DNA from: Nocardia uniformis NBRC 13702
GTDB taxonomy: Bacteria > Actinomycetota > Actinomycetes > Mycobacteriales > Mycobacteriaceae
DNA length: 64,000 nucleotides
Assembly: GCF_001613345.1 (NCBI RefSeq)
Contig: NZ_BDCE01000042.1
Coordinates: 1-64,000 of the forward strand
Reading direction: 5' to 3'
In this document: piece by piece, positions 16,222-24,462 of the stretch
How the letters are laid out: every line of letters begins with the position of its first letter
Numbering within the stretch: position 1 is the stretch's first letter
The notes under the pieces: model-generated
The model's input: only the letters and a program-made list of their open reading frames with translations
Told to the model about the DNA's origin: nothing
Database searches by the model: none
Position numbers and translations under genes: made by a program

Positions 16222-17765
16222 GCGGGCCCGACGAGCGCGTACGCGGAGACGTTGCGCAGAGCGAGGCCGACGGCCGCGTACGCGAAGGCATGGCCCCGAT
16301 CGAGGCCGCCACGAGGCCGCGCGAAGGCGGTGCGCGCAATGGCGATGGCGAGTCGACAACCGGACGAACAATCGTGCAGCGGCTGGCGGAATTCGCCGCC
16401 ACGGCTCGGGATCGGGGCGTGGGCGCGGAGCTGCGCGGCGACGCCGCGCGGCGCGTACTCGACGTGCTCGGCAATAGCCTGGCCGCGCAGCGCACTCCCG
16501 CGGCCGCTTCGGTGCGGTCCCTGATCGAGGAATGGTCGGGCAGGCCCCGCGCCACCGCACTCGGCCTACCGGATCGCCATCCGGAGGCCAGCGCGGCCCT
16601 GCTCAACGGAACCCTGGCCCACGCACTGGATTTCGATGACACGCACCTTCCCTCGGTGCTGCACCCCTCGGCCTCGGTGGTCCCCGCCGCCCTCGCCGTC
16701 GCGGAGGGCGCGGGCGCGTCCGGTGCGGCACTCCTCGATGCCGTCGCGGTCGGCGTGGAGATCACCGTTCGGCTCGGGATGGCCGGATACGACGAGCAAC
16801 TCGGCAATTCGGTGTTCTTCGAGCGCGGACTCCACGCCACCGCCATCTGCGGCGCGCTCGGCGGTGCGGCGGCAGCGGCCATGCTGTCGGGCCTCGACAC
16901 CGACGGTATCGCGCACGCGATCGGTATCGCCGCGAGTATGGGATCGGGCCTCCTCGAAGCCAATCGCACCGGCGGCACCGTGAAACGCGTGCACTGCGGC
17001 TGGGCCGCGCACGCGGCGGTGACCGCGGCCGACCTGGCCCGGCACGGATTGACCGGCCCACCGACCGTTATCGAGGGCAGATTCGGTCTGTTGCAGGCAT
17101 TCTGCGGCGACCAGGCCGTGCCATCGGCGATTACCGACGGCCTCGGCGCGCACTGGGAGCTACCCGGGGTGTTCTTCAAGCCCTACCCCTGCAATCACTT
17201 CACCCACGCCGGTATCGATGCCGCCCTGCGCCTGCGCGCCCGCGGTGTCACCGCCGCCGATGTGACGAGTCTGATCCTGGGCGCTCCCACCCCGGTGCTG
17301 CGTACCATCGGTGAACCCACCGCGGCCAAACGCCGCCCCGAATCCGGTTACCACGCCGCCTTTTCCGGCCCCTACACGGTCGCGGCGGCGCTGCTCGGCG
17401 GCGGCGGTCTCGGCCTGTTCCACGAGGACTTCACCGACGACGCGGCCCGCGACCCGGACCGGCTCGCCCTGGCCGCCAAGGTCGAATGCGTCCCCGACGC
17501 GCACTGCGACGAGATCTTCCCGCACCAGTTCCCCGCCGTCCTCACCGCCGAACTCCGGGACGGTCGCAGCTACACCGAACGTGTGAACGCCAATCGCGGC
17601 GGACCGGGAAATCCGTTGTCCGCCGACGAGCTGGCGACCAAGTTCCGGATGAACGCGGCAGGCGTGCTGCCCCCGGGTCGGGCCGAAGATATCAGCGAAA
17701 TTGTCTACGGGCTAGCTGATCTCCTTGATCTGGACAAGCTGCTGGGCCTGCTGCGAAAGACCTGA
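16218..17765 (+). CDS. MmgE/PrpD family protein
   Basis: About 515 residues. After a charged, low-complexity N-terminal extension of about 45 residues, the MmgE/PrpD all-helical domain begins (RTIVQRLAEFAA) and includes LLNGTLAHALDFDDTH, FFERGLHATAICGALG and FFKPYPCNHFTHAGIDAAL. Known members are 2-methylcitrate dehydratase and cis-aconitate decarboxylase, which act on branched tricarboxylates. The ATG at 16218 overlaps the cyclase stop as ATGA. The N-terminal extension is unusual for the family. Confidence 0.83.
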   Translation: MSGPDERVRGDVAQSEADGRVREGMAPIEAATRPREGGARNGDGESTTGRTIVQRLAEFAATARDRGVGAELRGDAARRVLDVLGNSLAAQRTPAAASVRSLIEEWSGRPRATALGLPDRHPEASAALLNGTLAHALDFDDTHLPSVLHPSASVVPAALAVAEGAGASGAALLDAVAVGVEITVRLGMAGYDEQLGNSVFFERGLHATAICGALGGAAAAAMLSGLDTDGIAHAIGIAASMGSGLLEANRTGGTVKRVHCGWAAHAAVTAADLARHGLTGPPTVIEGRFGLLQAFCGDQAVPSAITDGLGAHWELPGVFFKPYPCNHFTHAGIDAALRLRARGVTAADVTSLILGAPTPVLRTIGEPTAAKRRPESGYHAAFSGPYTVAAALLGGGGLGLFHEDFTDDAARDPDRLALAAKVECVPDAHCDEIFPHQFPAVLTAELRDGRSYTERVNANRGGPGNPLSADELATKFRMNAAGVLPPGRAEDISEIVYGLADLLDLDKLLGLLRKT

Positions 17766-17840
17766 CACGACCCGCTGCGTCAACACACCGTGAGCTATTG
17801 ACTCATGGCCGTTTCAGACCGCTAATAGAGCGCGAGAAAT

Positions 17841-17865
17841 GGAACAGCGTTTCTCAATGAGAGAC
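17841..17865. promoter_or_regulatory. Putative IclR operator 3
   Basis: Reverse-orientation copy: GGAAC-N3-GTTTC-N7-GAGAC (4/5, 5/5 and 4/5 matches). It ends 11 bases before the secreted hydrolase start. Confidence 0.55.
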
Positions 17866-17876
17866 AAGGACGTCCT

Positions 17877-18848
17877 TTGAGATTCCGACGACTGCTGGCC
17901 GCGACATGTTCAATCGCCGCCGCCCTCATCGCCTTCACCCCTGCCACCCCCTTCGCGAGCGCGGACACCACGGTCACCAAGGTGTCGAACCGGGTGGAGA
18001 TCCGTTGCGCGTTCACCACACTGCGCCAGAGCAGCGACTGGTACTTCCCGGCGGGAACGCCGAAGGCCCTGCTCTGGTTGCAGCACGGCTTCGCCAGCGC
18101 CAACGACTCGATGGACGATACGGCCGGGAAGTTCGCCGACCAGGGCTTCCTGGTGTTCGCCCCCACCCTGCCGACGGCGAATATCTTCGGGTGCACCGTG
18201 CAGAATCTCGGCAACAACACCAACTTCCTGCACAATGTGGCCGACCTGTTCGGCAAGTCCGCCGATGCGAACGACAAGCTGGGGCGCAGCTTCGCCGACG
18301 CCAAATCCAAGGCGGGACGGACGAATCTCGCACTGCCCGGTTCGTTCGTCTTCGCCGGGCACTCGGCCGCCGGTGAGGCCGTCCCCTACGTCGCACAAAG
18401 ACTGCGCTCCGACTACGCCGCCGCCTTCGGGAAGCTGCGCGGAGTAATCCTGTACGACCCCGTAAAGAGCATCATCGGCAACAACCTGAGCAGCTCACTC
18501 AACCACCTGAGCAACACCACACTCCCGATCCTCGCCGTCAGCGCCCCGCCATACAGCTGCAATAGCAACGGCAGCGGCACCAACATACTGCTCAACCAAC
18601 TGCAACGACCGTTCCTGGGCGTCCGGCTGACGAGCGGCTCACATATCGATGTCGAGGCCTCCAGCGCACCCGGACCGGACAAGGTTGCCTGCGGCGCACC
18701 GCAATCGAAGAATGTGGCGGCGTTGCAGCAGCTGTCCGTGGGATGGGCCGGTGACTTCGTCAGCGGTTCGACAACCGCCGACTACTACCCGGGCGGCGGA
18801 TACTACGAGAGCCTGCGCACGGCGGGCACCATCACAACCCTGAGCTGA
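17877..18848 (+). CDS. Secreted alpha/beta hydrolase-like protein, second copy
   Basis: This 323-residue paralogue of the 1081 gene starts at TTG 17877 with AAGGA six bases upstream. A signal peptide (RLLAATCSIAAALIAF, cleavage after FASA) precedes the mature hydrolase with WLQHGFASAND and nucleophile elbow GHSAAGE near residue 161. Unlike its paralogue it carries a three-half-site operator at its promoter, so it probably supplies extracellular hydrolysis of the substrate handled by the surrounding pathway. Confidence 0.75.
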   Translation: MRFRRLLAATCSIAAALIAFTPATPFASADTTVTKVSNRVEIRCAFTTLRQSSDWYFPAGTPKALLWLQHGFASANDSMDDTAGKFADQGFLVFAPTLPTANIFGCTVQNLGNNTNFLHNVADLFGKSADANDKLGRSFADAKSKAGRTNLALPGSFVFAGHSAAGEAVPYVAQRLRSDYAAAFGKLRGVILYDPVKSIIGNNLSSSLNHLSNTTLPILAVSAPPYSCNSNGSGTNILLNQLQRPFLGVRLTSGSHIDVEASSAPGPDKVACGAPQSKNVAALQQLSVGWAGDFVSGSTTADYYPGGGYYESLRTAGTITTLS

Positions 18849-18858
18849 GCCCTGCTCT

Positions 18859-18893
18859 CCGTCATCGCGGGCGGACGCGCCCCGCGATGACGG
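18859..18893. terminator. Bidirectional hairpin terminator
   Basis: A perfect 13-base stem (CCGTCATCGCGGG with its complement) around a 9-base loop lies between the convergent hydrolase (ends 18848) and HMG-CoA-lyase-like gene (ends 18908). No T-tract follows, which is common for terminators in this GC range. Confidence 0.65.
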
Positions 18894-18907
18894 GGAGCCG
18901 AGCCGAC

Positions 18908-19804
18908 TCAACCGGCCGACGGAAATCCACCGGCTCGACCGAGCAGAGCGGGGACGGGTGTACCCAGCACATCGCCCAGCCACACCCCGGTCTCACTCAC
19001 CAGATCCATCCGCACTCCGGTCGTGACACCCATGCGGTCGAGCATGTAGAGCAGATCCTCGGTGGCGATATTCCCGGTGGCGGCGGGGGCGAAGGGGCAG
19101 CCACCGATGCCGCCGGTACTGGCGTCCAGCACTCGCGCCCCGGCATCGAGGGCGGCAATGGCATTGGCGTACCCGGTATTTCGAGTGTTGTGGAAGTGGC
19201 AGCGCAGGGCTGCGGCGGGAGCGAGTGCGGCGGTACCGGCGATCAGGGTGCGTACCCGGTCGGGTGTCCCGACGCCGATGGTGTCGGCGAGCGCTATCTC
19301 GTCCGGTTCGGCCTCGGCGACGCGGCGCACCAGATCGAGGACGGTCGCCGCGGACACCTCACCCTCGAAGGGGCAGCCGAAGGCGGCGGCAATGGTCACG
19401 GTGCGGCGCAGTCCGGAATCCGCGGCACGCTTCGCCAGCGTGTGCCAGCGCTGGATACCTTCGGCCGTCGTACAGCCCTGGTTGCGATGACTGAAGGTAT
19501 CGGTCGCCACCACCACGACATTGATCTCGTCCACGCCCGCGGCCATCGCGCGGTCGAGTCCGCGGTCGTTGAACACCAGTCCCGCGTAGGAGACGCCCGC
19601 CACACGTGGCACCCCCGCCATCACCGCCTCGGCGTCGGCCATCTGCGGAACCCGCTGCGGATGCACGAAACTCACCGCTTCGATGCGCCGCAGTCCGGCC
19701 TCGATGGATCGCTCGATCAGGCGGATCTTAGCCGCGGTCGCGATGATCTCGGACTCGTTCTGCAGTCCGTCCCTCGGCGCGACTTCCAATACGGTGACAT
19801 CCAC
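18908..19804 (-). CDS. Hydroxymethylglutaryl-CoA lyase family protein
   Basis: This 298-residue TIM-barrel lyase has the N-terminal EVAPRDGLQNE motif (divalent metal-binding Asp), SFVHPQRVPQMADAE, CHFHNTRNTGYANA with metal histidines, and the lid loop GGIGGCPFAP with the catalytic cysteine near residue 240, followed by ATGNIATEDL. HMG-CoA lyase-like enzymes cleave 3-hydroxyacyl-CoA thioesters, releasing acetyl-CoA or similar. It is divergent from the second CoA-transferase and shares operator 4 with it, a typical activate-then-cleave pairing. Confidence 0.88.
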   Translation of the reverse strand: MDVTVLEVAPRDGLQNESEIIATAAKIRLIERSIEAGLRRIEAVSFVHPQRVPQMADAEAVMAGVPRVAGVSYAGLVFNDRGLDRAMAAGVDEINVVVVATDTFSHRNQGCTTAEGIQRWHTLAKRAADSGLRRTVTIAAAFGCPFEGEVSAATVLDLVRRVAEAEPDEIALADTIGVGTPDRVRTLIAGTAALAPAAALRCHFHNTRNTGYANAIAALDAGARVLDASTGGIGGCPFAPAATGNIATEDLLYMLDRMGVTTGVRMDLVSETGVWLGDVLGTPVPALLGRAGGFPSAG

Positions 19805-19837
19805 GGGGCCTCCCGAATACGTTTGCCTTGCAGCACT

Positions 19838-19862
19838 GTTTCACTGAGGGATACAGTGTCAC
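19838..19862. promoter_or_regulatory. Putative IclR operator 4
   Basis: GTTTC-N7-GATAC-N3-GTCAC (5/5, 4/5 and 3/5 matches), in the gap between the divergent lyase and CoA-transferase genes. Confidence 0.5.
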
Positions 19863-19927
19863 CATTCACCGTACACCGACCGCCTTCTCGCGCGGAATCG
19901 GTTGCACCCCAAGAATGGAGAGGCCGC

Positions 19928-21136
19928 ATGCCAGCCGACACGACCACCGGGCCCCTGGCCGATCTGCGCGTTATCGAGATGGGCCAGCTGCTGGCCGGAC
20001 CGTTCTGCGGACAGCTGCTCGGCGATTTCGGAGCCGAGGTGATCAAGCTGGAAGCACCCGGCGTCGGAGATCCCATGCGCCAGTGGGGACGTGAACAGTC
20101 CCAGGGCAAGTCGCTGTGGTGGCCGGTGGTCGCCCGCAATAAGAAGTCGGTGACCTGTGATCTGCGCAATCCGGAAGGCCAACGCCTGGCGCGCGAACTG
20201 ATCGCCGACGCCGATATCGTGATCGAGAACTTCCGCCCGGGCACCATGGAGCGCTGGGGACTGGGCTACGAGCGGCTGCGCGAGATCAATCCCGGCCTGA
20301 TCATGGTGCGGGTCACCGGTTACGGGCAGACCGGGCCGTACGCGCCGCGCGCCGGATACGGTTCCATCGGCGAGGCGATGGGCGGAATCCGCTACACCAC
20401 GGGCGATCCCGAGAACGCCCCCGCTCGCACCGGCATCTCGATCGGCGATTCCCTGGCCGCGGTATTCGCCACCATCGGCACGCTCGCCGCAGTCCACCAC
20501 CGTGAGCGCACCGGACAGGGTCAGCTGGTGGACTCGGCCATCTACGAGGCGGTACTGGCCATGATGGAATCACTGCTGCCGGAGTACGCCATCACCGGAT
20601 ACCAGCGCGAACGCACCGGATCGGTACTGCCCAATGTCGCGCCCAGCAATGTCTATCCCACCGCGGGCGGCGAGATGGTCCTCATCGCCGCCAACCAGGA
20701 TTCCGTCTTCACCCGGCTCACCGAACTCATGGGCAGACCCGAACTGGCCGTCGACGAGCGGTATTGCAACCACACCGCTCGGGGTGCGCGCATGGCCGAA
20801 CTCGACGAGCTCATCGCGACCTGGACCGCCACCGCCGATGCCGAGGAGCTCCTGGAGAAACTGCATACAGCGGGCGTTCCGGCCGGACGCATCTACACCG
20901 CCCGGGATATGTTCACCGATCCGCATTTCGCCGCCCGCGAGGCCATCGTCCGGATCACGCATCCCGAACTGGGTGAGCTGCCCATGCAGAACGTCGTACC
21001 CAAGCTCAGCGCCACACCCGGCTCCGTGCGCCACGCCGGACCCGAACTGGGCGAACACAATGCCGAGGTGTACGGCGAATTACTCGGCCTGGACGCCGAC
21101 CAGATCGCCAAGCTCGCCCAAACCGGCGTTATCTGA
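19928..21136 (+). CDS. Class III CoA-transferase (CaiB/BaiF), second copy
   Basis: About 402 residues. ATG 19928 follows GGAGAGG. It has IEMGQLLAGPFCGQLLGDFGAEVIKLE, NFRPGTMERWGLGY, and VVPKLSATPGSVRHAGPELGEHNAEVY. As in the first copy, the residue at the presumed catalytic Asp position (after GQLVDSAIY) appears to be Glu. It precedes an isochorismatase-fold gene by 11 bases. The divergent lyase suggests the CoA ester formed is cleaved by retro-aldol chemistry. Confidence 0.88.
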   Translation: MPADTTTGPLADLRVIEMGQLLAGPFCGQLLGDFGAEVIKLEAPGVGDPMRQWGREQSQGKSLWWPVVARNKKSVTCDLRNPEGQRLARELIADADIVIENFRPGTMERWGLGYERLREINPGLIMVRVTGYGQTGPYAPRAGYGSIGEAMGGIRYTTGDPENAPARTGISIGDSLAAVFATIGTLAAVHHRERTGQGQLVDSAIYEAVLAMMESLLPEYAITGYQRERTGSVLPNVAPSNVYPTAGGEMVLIAANQDSVFTRLTELMGRPELAVDERYCNHTARGARMAELDELIATWTATADAEELLEKLHTAGVPAGRIYTARDMFTDPHFAAREAIVRITHPELGELPMQNVVPKLSATPGSVRHAGPELGEHNAEVYGELLGLDADQIAKLAQTGVI

Positions 21137-21147
21137 GGGGAATTCAC

Positions 21148-21765
21148 ATGAGAGATCTCGACGACGACGCGCGCAGCGCTGGATACGGAACACCGCTCGG
21201 AGCGGGAGAACACCCCGCGGTATTGGTGATCGATATCTGCGCCGCCTACCTGACCGACGGCTCACCGCTGCGCGCCCCCGTGGAGGATGCGGTGCACGCC
21301 GCCGCGACAGTGGTGAAAGGTGCCCGCGCGGGCCGATATCCGGTCCTGTTCACCCGCGTTTCCTACCGCCCCGGCACCACCGAGGGCGGACTCTTCCGCC
21401 GCAAGATACCCACCCTGTCCGTCTTCGAGGAGGGCAACCCGCTCGGCGATTTCCTCGACGACCCCGCCCCACTGCCCGGCGATACAGTGGTGACCAAGCA
21501 GTACCCCAGCGCCTTTCACGGCACCGCGCTGGCCGCCAATCTGACCGCGGCGGGCATAGATACCCTCCTGATCGTCGGGCTCACCACCAGCGGCTGTATC
21601 CGGGCCACCGCCACCGACGCCATGCAGCACGGTTTCCGCCCGCTGGTTGTGGCCGACGCCTGCGGCGACCGCGATCGGCGACTGCACGAGGCGAACCTGT
21701 TCGACTTGAACGCCAAGTACGCCGATGTCATCGATCTCGACGCGGCACTGCGGGTACTGAGCTGA
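21148..21765 (+). CDS. Isochorismatase-like amidohydrolase
   Basis: This 205-residue protein has the cysteine-hydrolase triad of the isochorismatase fold: D29 (VLVIDIC), K117 (TKQYPSAFHGT) and C150 (TTSGCIRATA). The TSGC form is that of N-carbamoylsarcosine and maleamate amidohydrolases, not non-nucleophilic isochorismatases. It probably hydrolyses an amide or carbamoyl group. It is co-transcribed with the second CoA-transferase. Confidence 0.82.
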   Translation: MRDLDDDARSAGYGTPLGAGEHPAVLVIDICAAYLTDGSPLRAPVEDAVHAAATVVKGARAGRYPVLFTRVSYRPGTTEGGLFRRKIPTLSVFEEGNPLGDFLDDPAPLPGDTVVTKQYPSAFHGTALAANLTAAGIDTLLIVGLTTSGCIRATATDAMQHGFRPLVVADACGDRDRRLHEANLFDLNAKYADVIDLDAALRVLS

Positions 21766-21767
21766 CC

Positions 21768-21799
21768 GGTTGGCACACGCGATATCGCGTGTGCCAACC
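21768..21799. terminator. Perfect 32-base palindrome, bidirectional terminator
   Basis: Two 16-base arms (GGTTGGCACACGCGAT and its exact complement) meet without a loop around GATATC. It lies three bases after the isochorismatase stop and 14 bases from the convergent hydrolase stop. A strong transcript hairpin, most likely a shared terminator. Confidence 0.7.
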
Positions 21800-21813
21800 A
21801 GACATTGTGCGCC

Positions 21814-22698
21814 TCAGCGGATTTCGACGCGCACCGCCGCATCGGTGCGCGGACCGATCTCGTATACGTACTCCCGCGCCGCCTGATCACCGAGCTGCGC
21901 CAGGAACCACATGGCGGTCCAACGCGCCGCGGTCGCAATGCTTTCCGCACGCGATACCGTCCCCGTCCGGAGATCAGGAGCGGCACCCGGCGGATTATCG
22001 ATATCGGCGAGCCCGAAATGGTTGACACCCAACAGATTCACGAATGCCGCCGATGGCGCGCCGGACAGGCTGGTGAAGCTCTGGTACGCCTCGTCGAGTT
22101 CACTCACCCCGTCGTCGGCGCCATTGATGTACATGACCGGGATATCGCGCACCGTGACCGCGTCCACGGTGCTGCCGATGGTCGTATTGGTGCCGTGGCC
22201 CACAACCGCCTTCAGTTCCGGTGGATGCCGGAACCCGAGGCCGAAACAGAAGGGGATCTGACAACGGTCGGCGGCGGCGTACAGTGCCGCCGCGCCGCCG
22301 TAGGAATGTCCGGTGACCACCAGCGTGGTGGGGTCGACGAGCTGTCCGACGGTCGAATTCGGATCGGCCACGCGGTCGCGCACCCAATCCATCACATCGG
22401 TCAGGGCGAATTCGCTGGGCAGACTGTAGCCGGGCATGACGTAGCGCTCGGGAACAACCACCACGAAGCCATAATCGGCGACCATCGCGGCGAACCGGGC
22501 GTAGTGAGCGCGTCGCACATTCGCGCCGGGCAGCAGCAGTGCCACCGGCAGCCGACGGTCGGCCTTCGCCGGGTACCAGACGGTGGCCGCATCGGCCGCG
22601 ATGCGGGTTTCCTCATGGCGCACACCACTATCGGCGGACGCGACGGGAGCGGTGGTGAGTAGGAGCAGGGACAGGGTGGCCGCGATCAAACCGCGCAT
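21814..22698 (-). CDS. Secreted alpha/beta hydrolase (chlorophyllase/dienelactone hydrolase-like)
   Basis: This 294-residue protein has a signal peptide (GLIAATLSLLLLTTAPVASA). The mature part has VALLLPGANVRRAHYARFA (oxyanion region), nucleophile elbow GHSYGGAAAL near residue 126, an acid in MYINGADDGVSE and His in VNHFGLADID. The sequence layout resembles the chlorophyllase / PET-hydrolase-like branch of alpha/beta hydrolases, but that label is by eye. Its start is nine bases from operator 5. Predicted role: extracellular ester cleavage of the imported substrate. Confidence 0.78.
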   Translation of the reverse strand: MRGLIAATLSLLLLTTAPVASADSGVRHEETRIAADAATVWYPAKADRRLPVALLLPGANVRRAHYARFAAMVADYGFVVVVPERYVMPGYSLPSEFALTDVMDWVRDRVADPNSTVGQLVDPTTLVVTGHSYGGAAALYAAADRCQIPFCFGLGFRHPPELKAVVGHGTNTTIGSTVDAVTVRDIPVMYINGADDGVSELDEAYQSFTSLSGAPSAAFVNLLGVNHFGLADIDNPPGAAPDLRTGTVSRAESIATAARWTAMWFLAQLGDQAAREYVYEIGPRTDAAVRVEIR

Positions 22699-22706
22699 GG
22701 GACCCC

Positions 22707-22741
22707 GTTTCGTTTGTGGAAACAGTGTTTCGATGTGAAAC
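22707..22741. promoter_or_regulatory. Putative IclR operator 5, perfect, four half-sites
   Basis: GTTTC-N7-GAAAC-N3-GTTTC is exact (22707-22731), followed after five bases by another GAAAC. It lies just upstream of the secreted hydrolase start at 22698 and serves the divergent gap with operator 6. Confidence 0.7.
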
Positions 22742-22759
22742 TATCGGCGGAGCTTACAA

Positions 22760-22774
22760 CGAAACACCGTTTCG
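22760..22774. promoter_or_regulatory. Putative IclR operator 6
   Basis: A perfect palindrome, CGAAAC-N3-GTTTCG, 24 bases before the membrane-protein start at 22798. The third half-site at +7 is weak (AGAAC). Confidence 0.6.
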
Positions 22775-22797
22775 CAGAAGAGAACAGGGAGAGATGG

Positions 22798-23505
22798 ATG
22801 GGCGCACACCTCAACGGCTGGTGGATTCTGCTGCACCTGGTGCTGTTCGTGTTCTGGCTGGGCGGCGACCTGGGCGTCTTCTACTCCAGCAGGTTCGTGA
22901 TCAACCCCGAGCTGACCCCACCCGCCCGGTCGGCGGCACTGTCCATCATGAGCGGACTCGACCTCGGCCCGAAGATCTGCCTGGTGTTGTTCCTGCCCAG
23001 CGGCATCACGCTCATGGCCCTGGAACCACATGGCGCGGCGCTGTGGGGAATCGAGTTCTTCCCGTGGTGGATGGTGGTTGGGGTATGGCTGTTCGCGGGA
23101 GTCTGGTTGGCGCTCACCGTGATTCAACACCGCACGCATGGACGGTTCACCTGGGTGCAGCGCGGCGACCTCGCCATTCGGTTCGCGGTCATCGGCGCCA
23201 TGGCGACCGCCGGGATCTACGCGCTCATCGCCACCGAACCATTCGGGGTCACCACCAATCCCAAATGGCTGGGCGGCAAGATTCTGCTCTACACCGCCGC
23301 CATCGCGGCCGGGCTCGGCATTCGAATGACCTTGCGCCCCTTCGGCCCCGCCTTCGGGGCACTCATGACGACTGGCTCCACCGCCGAGGTCGAGAAGACC
23401 CTCCGCAGCAGCGTGAACGGCTGCCTACCGTATGTCTGGGTGATCTGGGGCAGCGTGCTCGCGGCGGCGGCGCTGGGGGTGTTCAAACCCGGCGTCGAAC
23501 TGTGA
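22798..23505 (+). CDS. Integral membrane protein, unknown function
   Basis: This 235-residue protein has about six membrane helices (WWILLHLVLFVFWLGGDLGV, ICLVLFLPSGITLMAL, WWMVVGVWLFAGVWLALTV, FAVIGAMATAGIYALIA, ILLYTAAIAAGLGIRM, VWVIWGSVLAAAALGVF). Conserved-looking His in the first helix and several Trp could suit haem or quinone binding, but this is unproven. ATG 22798 follows AGGGAGAG. Placed under the shared operators at 22707-22774, it is probably a membrane partner of the pathway. Confidence 0.7.
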   Translation: MGAHLNGWWILLHLVLFVFWLGGDLGVFYSSRFVINPELTPPARSAALSIMSGLDLGPKICLVLFLPSGITLMALEPHGAALWGIEFFPWWMVVGVWLFAGVWLALTVIQHRTHGRFTWVQRGDLAIRFAVIGAMATAGIYALIATEPFGVTTNPKWLGGKILLYTAAIAAGLGIRMTLRPFGPAFGALMTTGSTAEVEKTLRSSVNGCLPYVWVIWGSVLAAAALGVFKPGVEL

Positions 23506-23525
23506 CGTCGGGTCGATATCGCACG

Positions 23526-24311
23526 CTAGGCCGAATATCCCAGCTGGGCCGATACCGCGGCGGTCGCCTTCTCCAGCAACGGCAGGCATTCCTTCATCCG
23601 CGGCTCGAACCGCGACAGCGGGCCGCATACGCTGATGGCGGCCACCACCCCGCCATCGTGGTCGAGCACCGGTGCGGCAACCGATGCCGCACCGATCTGC
23701 CGCTCCCCCAGCGAAATCGCGTAACCGCGCTTGCGGATATCGGCGAGTTCGGTGCGCAGTTTGCGCGGCGTGGTGATGGTGGCGTCGGTGAACGGCGTCA
23801 GTTCGTGCCGGTCCAGGTACTCATCGATCTCCTCCTTGCGCAGGTGCGCCAGGATGACCTTGGAGGAACTGCCCGCGTGCAGCGGATACGGCACCCCGAG
23901 GGCGACCTCCATCCGCAATTCCTGATCCGGCACAACCTGATCCACGTACATGCGGGTATCGCCGCGGCGGATCGAGAGGGTCGCGGTATCGCCGGTGGCG
24001 GCGGCCAGCCGGCGCAGCTCCGGAGCGGCCATGACACGCAGGTCGGTGCGCGCGAGATAAGCGCGCCCCAGGGCGATGGCGGCGTGACCGAGGGCGTAGC
24101 GCCGGGTGGTCGGCTCCAGGGTGATCAGTTCGCGATTGCGCAGCGCGGTGAGAATGCGGTGCACGGCGGCCTTGGTCAGGCCCAATTCATTGGCGATCTC
24201 GGTGACCCCGAGATCGGGTCGGCCGGTACGGCCGAACAGCAACAATACGTCCATGGCCCGTTCGACGGCGGCGATGGAACGACTCTGACTCTCGGCCTCG
24301 TTGTCCGACAC
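23526..24311 (-). CDS. IclR family transcriptional regulator
   Basis: This 261-residue protein has the IclR N-terminal winged helix (AVERAMDVLLLFGRTGRPDLGVTEIANELGLTKAAVHRILTALRNRELI) and C-terminal ligand-binding GAF-like domain (MYVDQVVPDQELRMEVALGVPYPLHAGSSSKVILA, GERQIGAASVAAPVLDHDGGVVAAISVCGP). A weak three-half-site element lies 21 bases upstream and a clearer one in the same gap near the divergent flavin reductase. The GAAAC/GTTTC core resembles the operator of KdgR, another IclR protein. I infer that this protein controls the ten sites listed here. Confidence 0.9.
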   Translation of the reverse strand: MSDNEAESQSRSIAAVERAMDVLLLFGRTGRPDLGVTEIANELGLTKAAVHRILTALRNRELITLEPTTRRYALGHAAIALGRAYLARTDLRVMAAPELRRLAAATGDTATLSIRRGDTRMYVDQVVPDQELRMEVALGVPYPLHAGSSSKVILAHLRKEEIDEYLDRHELTPFTDATITTPRKLRTELADIRKRGYAISLGERQIGAASVAAPVLDHDGGVVAAISVCGPLSRFEPRMKECLPLLEKATAAVSAQLGYSA

Positions 24312-24332
24312 GAGTACAGCTTAGGGCACGTG

Positions 24333-24357
24333 ATTTCCCGATGGGAAACGGCTCACC
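24333..24357. promoter_or_regulatory. Putative IclR operator 7 (autoregulation)
   Basis: ATTTC-N7-GAAAC-N3-TCACC: 4/5, 5/5 and 1/5 matches. It is 21 bases upstream of the IclR start. The weakest of the set. Confidence 0.4.
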
Positions 24358-24428
24358 GAATTCCGCTCCAGCACAGCATTCCCCCGGTCGACGGCTTGCA
24401 CGGCTCCGCCGACGGCGTTACCGTGTGC

Positions 24429-24453
24429 GTAACAGCGTTTCCACTATCGAAAC
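24429..24453. promoter_or_regulatory. Putative IclR operator 8
   Basis: Reverse orientation: GTAAC-N3-GTTTC-N7-GAAAC (4/5, 5/5, 5/5). It ends nine bases before the flavin reductase GTG start. Confidence 0.6.
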
Positions 24454-24462
24454 GGAGCCACC

